7,853 nucleotides of DNA, from contig DCAT01000025.1 in the NCBI GenBank assembly GCA_002312935.1, positions 2,432-10,284 on the forward strand, read 5' to 3'. The DNA comes from Oceanospirillaceae bacterium UBA1126 (GTDB lineage Bacteria > Pseudomonadota > Gammaproteobacteria > Pseudomonadales > Balneatricaceae). Positions 6,802 through 7,853 of the stretch are shown here, piece by piece. Below the pieces are notes generated by a model, which did no database searches, had not been told where the DNA came from, and saw nothing but the letters and a program-made list of their open reading frames with translations. Position 1 is the first letter of the stretch. Each line of letters begins with the position of its first letter. The position numbers and the translations under genes were made by a program.

Positions 6802-7695
6802 TTATCCGTGCCTATTATGTTGCTCTACCCAAGCCAACACGCCTGCCTGGTCTAGATCTCCAAGGCCAGCATTGACCATAGCTTGCCATTGACTTAGACA
6901 GGTCTGGTTAAGTGGAAGTTTAAGCTTGCTTTGATCTGCTAGGTCTTGAGCTTGTTGTAGGTCTTTCAGCTGAGTTGTGGCCCTGGCGCCTGGAGTATAG
7001 TTTTCTTCTACCATACGCTGGCCATGAATTTGTAATATTTTACTGTCAGCAAAGCCTCCCGCTAACGCCTGCCTTACTTTGGCTGGATCAGCGCCATTTT
7101 TTTGAGCTAAAAATAAAGCTTCTGCAACAATGTTTAGAGTAGCCCCCACAATCATTTGATTCGCCGCCTTAGCTAGCTGGCCACAACCAATGTCTCCTAC
7201 ATGAGTGGTTTTTTGGCCCATGGCGTCAAATAAAGGTTGAGCCCGTTCAAGCTGAATTGCAGTGCCTCCAGCCATAATAGATAGGCTGCCTTGTTGTGCA
7301 CCTACTTGGCCGCCAGATACTGGGGCGTCTATATAGTAAGCCTGCTTTGCTAAGGTTTTCTCAGCTAGCTCTTGGGTTAGGTCAAAACGGCTAGTGCCCA
7401 TATCAATAATTAAACAACCAGGCTTAATACAGCTTAATAGACCGTGCTCACCAAGCATCACTTGTTTGAGCGAGACTGAGTCGGTAACACAGACTATGAT
7501 GATGCCACTCTTTACCTTGTTTGCTAGCAGGGCTGGCGTTTGTGCGTCGGTTGCACCTAAGGCGATTAGTGGCTCTGCTTTGTGGGCGGTGCGGCTATGA
7601 ACACAAAGGGAATAACCAGTATTAATTATGTGTGTAGCCATAGATTGGCCCATTAAGCCAAGGCCAATAAAGCCTACTGATGGAGTTGTGTTCAT
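6802..7695 (-). CDS. NAD(P)-dependent beta-hydroxyacid dehydrogenase (GarR/MmsB-like)
   Basis: This 297-residue cytosolic oxidoreductase belongs to the 3-hydroxyisobutyrate / tartronate-semialdehyde reductase family. The N-terminal Rossmann fold starts with VGFIGLGLMGQ (7-17, GxGxxG). The substrate-binding signature DAPVSGGQVGA lies at 123-133, the catalytic Lys176 in GQLAKAANQ with Asn179 one turn on, and the conserved LKDL segment at 243-246. I chose ATG 7695 because the Rossmann motif then begins at the usual position. An in-frame ATG at 7785 would add 30 residues with no family resemblance. A weak AGGCAG precedes 7695. Substrate (tartronate semialdehyde, 3-hydroxyisobutyrate, succinate semialdehyde or another) cannot be told from these motifs. 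It converges on trpG with a 20-bp gap and no visible terminator, and is probably not functionally tied to the trp genes. Confidence 0.92.
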   Translation of the reverse strand: MNTTPSVGFIGLGLMGQSMATHIINTGYSLCVHSRTAHKAEPLIALGATDAQTPALLANKVKSGIIIVCVTDSVSLKQVMLGEHGLLSCIKPGCLIIDMGTSRFDLTQELAEKTLAKQAYYIDAPVSGGQVGAQQGSLSIMAGGTAIQLERAQPLFDAMGQKTTHVGDIGCGQLAKAANQMIVGATLNIVAEALFLAQKNGADPAKVRQALAGGFADSKILQIHGQRMVEENYTPGARATTQLKDLQQAQDLADQSKLKLPLNQTCLSQWQAMVNAGLGDLDQAGVLAWVEQHNRHG

Positions 7696-7824
7696 GATGG
7701 CTGCCTGAATATGTGAACTGAAGTTATACCTATTAATACCATTATCCCTGCTATCCTGCCTTATGCCTAAGTTCTGTGCCAACATTTCTATGTAATTTAA
7801 AGCATTACCACTTTTAAAGCGATA

Positions 7825-7853
7825 TTAAGCCGCTTCAGCTAATGGTTCTGTAG
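7825..7853 (-). CDS. Possible C-terminal end of a minus-strand gene entering from the right
   Basis: The minus strand reads T-E-P-L-A-E-A-A followed by TAA at 7827-7825, an Ala/Glu-rich tail that would suit the end of a protein lying mostly outside the window. If real, it lies about 130 bp upstream of the dehydrogenase on the same strand. Eight codons cannot identify a product, and an open frame this short is also expected by chance. Confidence 0.25.

Noticed and set aside
7696..7785. Thirty-residue N-terminal extension of the dehydrogenase
   Set aside because: It carries no family similarity and would displace the Rossmann motif from its usual position near the N-terminus.
7801..7825. AAGCG...CGCTT hairpin on the minus strand as terminator of the partial right-edge gene
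   Set aside because: Only five base pairs with a nine-base loop and no proper U-run.

Overview
The window reads as chromosome of a gammaproteobacterium, probably a marine or free-living one, with base composition a little below 50% G+C by eye. The evidence is gene content and order: lptD divergent from djlA (the arrangement known from Escherichia coli), then rpe, gph and anthranilate synthase genes (the order known from Pseudomonas and relatives). A TrpR-family repressor and a Lpt outer-membrane system also fit. I see no mobile element, tRNA, rRNA, CRISPR array or prophage gene.

Layout. Minus strand 1-1991 is the N-terminal 663 codons of lptD, running off the left edge. A short AT-rich gap (1992-2228) separates it from plus-strand djlA (a membrane-anchored J-domain co-chaperone). 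Then come rpe and gph, tightly spaced at 9 bp. After a 122-bp gap holding a probable promoter/operator there is a compact three-gene unit: a TrpR-family repressor (trpR), trpE and trpG. trpR and trpE are separated by a few bases or overlap, and trpE/trpG share ATGA. The unit meets a convergent minus-strand gene for a beta-hydroxyacid dehydrogenase (6802-7695) only 20 bp downstream. The last 29 bases may hold the end of another minus-strand gene.

How the genes work together. rpe and gph are housekeeping carbon metabolism (pentose phosphates and removal of 2-phosphoglycolate). TrpE and TrpG should form a two-subunit anthranilate synthase, the first committed step of tryptophan synthesis. The perfect palindrome TGTACTAGTACA at 4454-4465 matches the core of known Trp-repressor operators. 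It overlaps the -10 region of a plausible promoter directly in front of trpR, so the unit looks like an autoregulated trpR-trpE-trpG operon.

Most interesting part. The linkage of a compact repressor with its own operator to trpEG is unlike the E. coli layout, where trpR is unlinked. The TrpE/TrpG proteins carry several motif variants unlike the usual proteobacterial enzymes, and trpD/trpC do not follow. One reading, not proven here, is that the ancestral trpE at the rpe-gph locus was replaced by a transferred, self-regulated cassette. The rest of the window is conventional.
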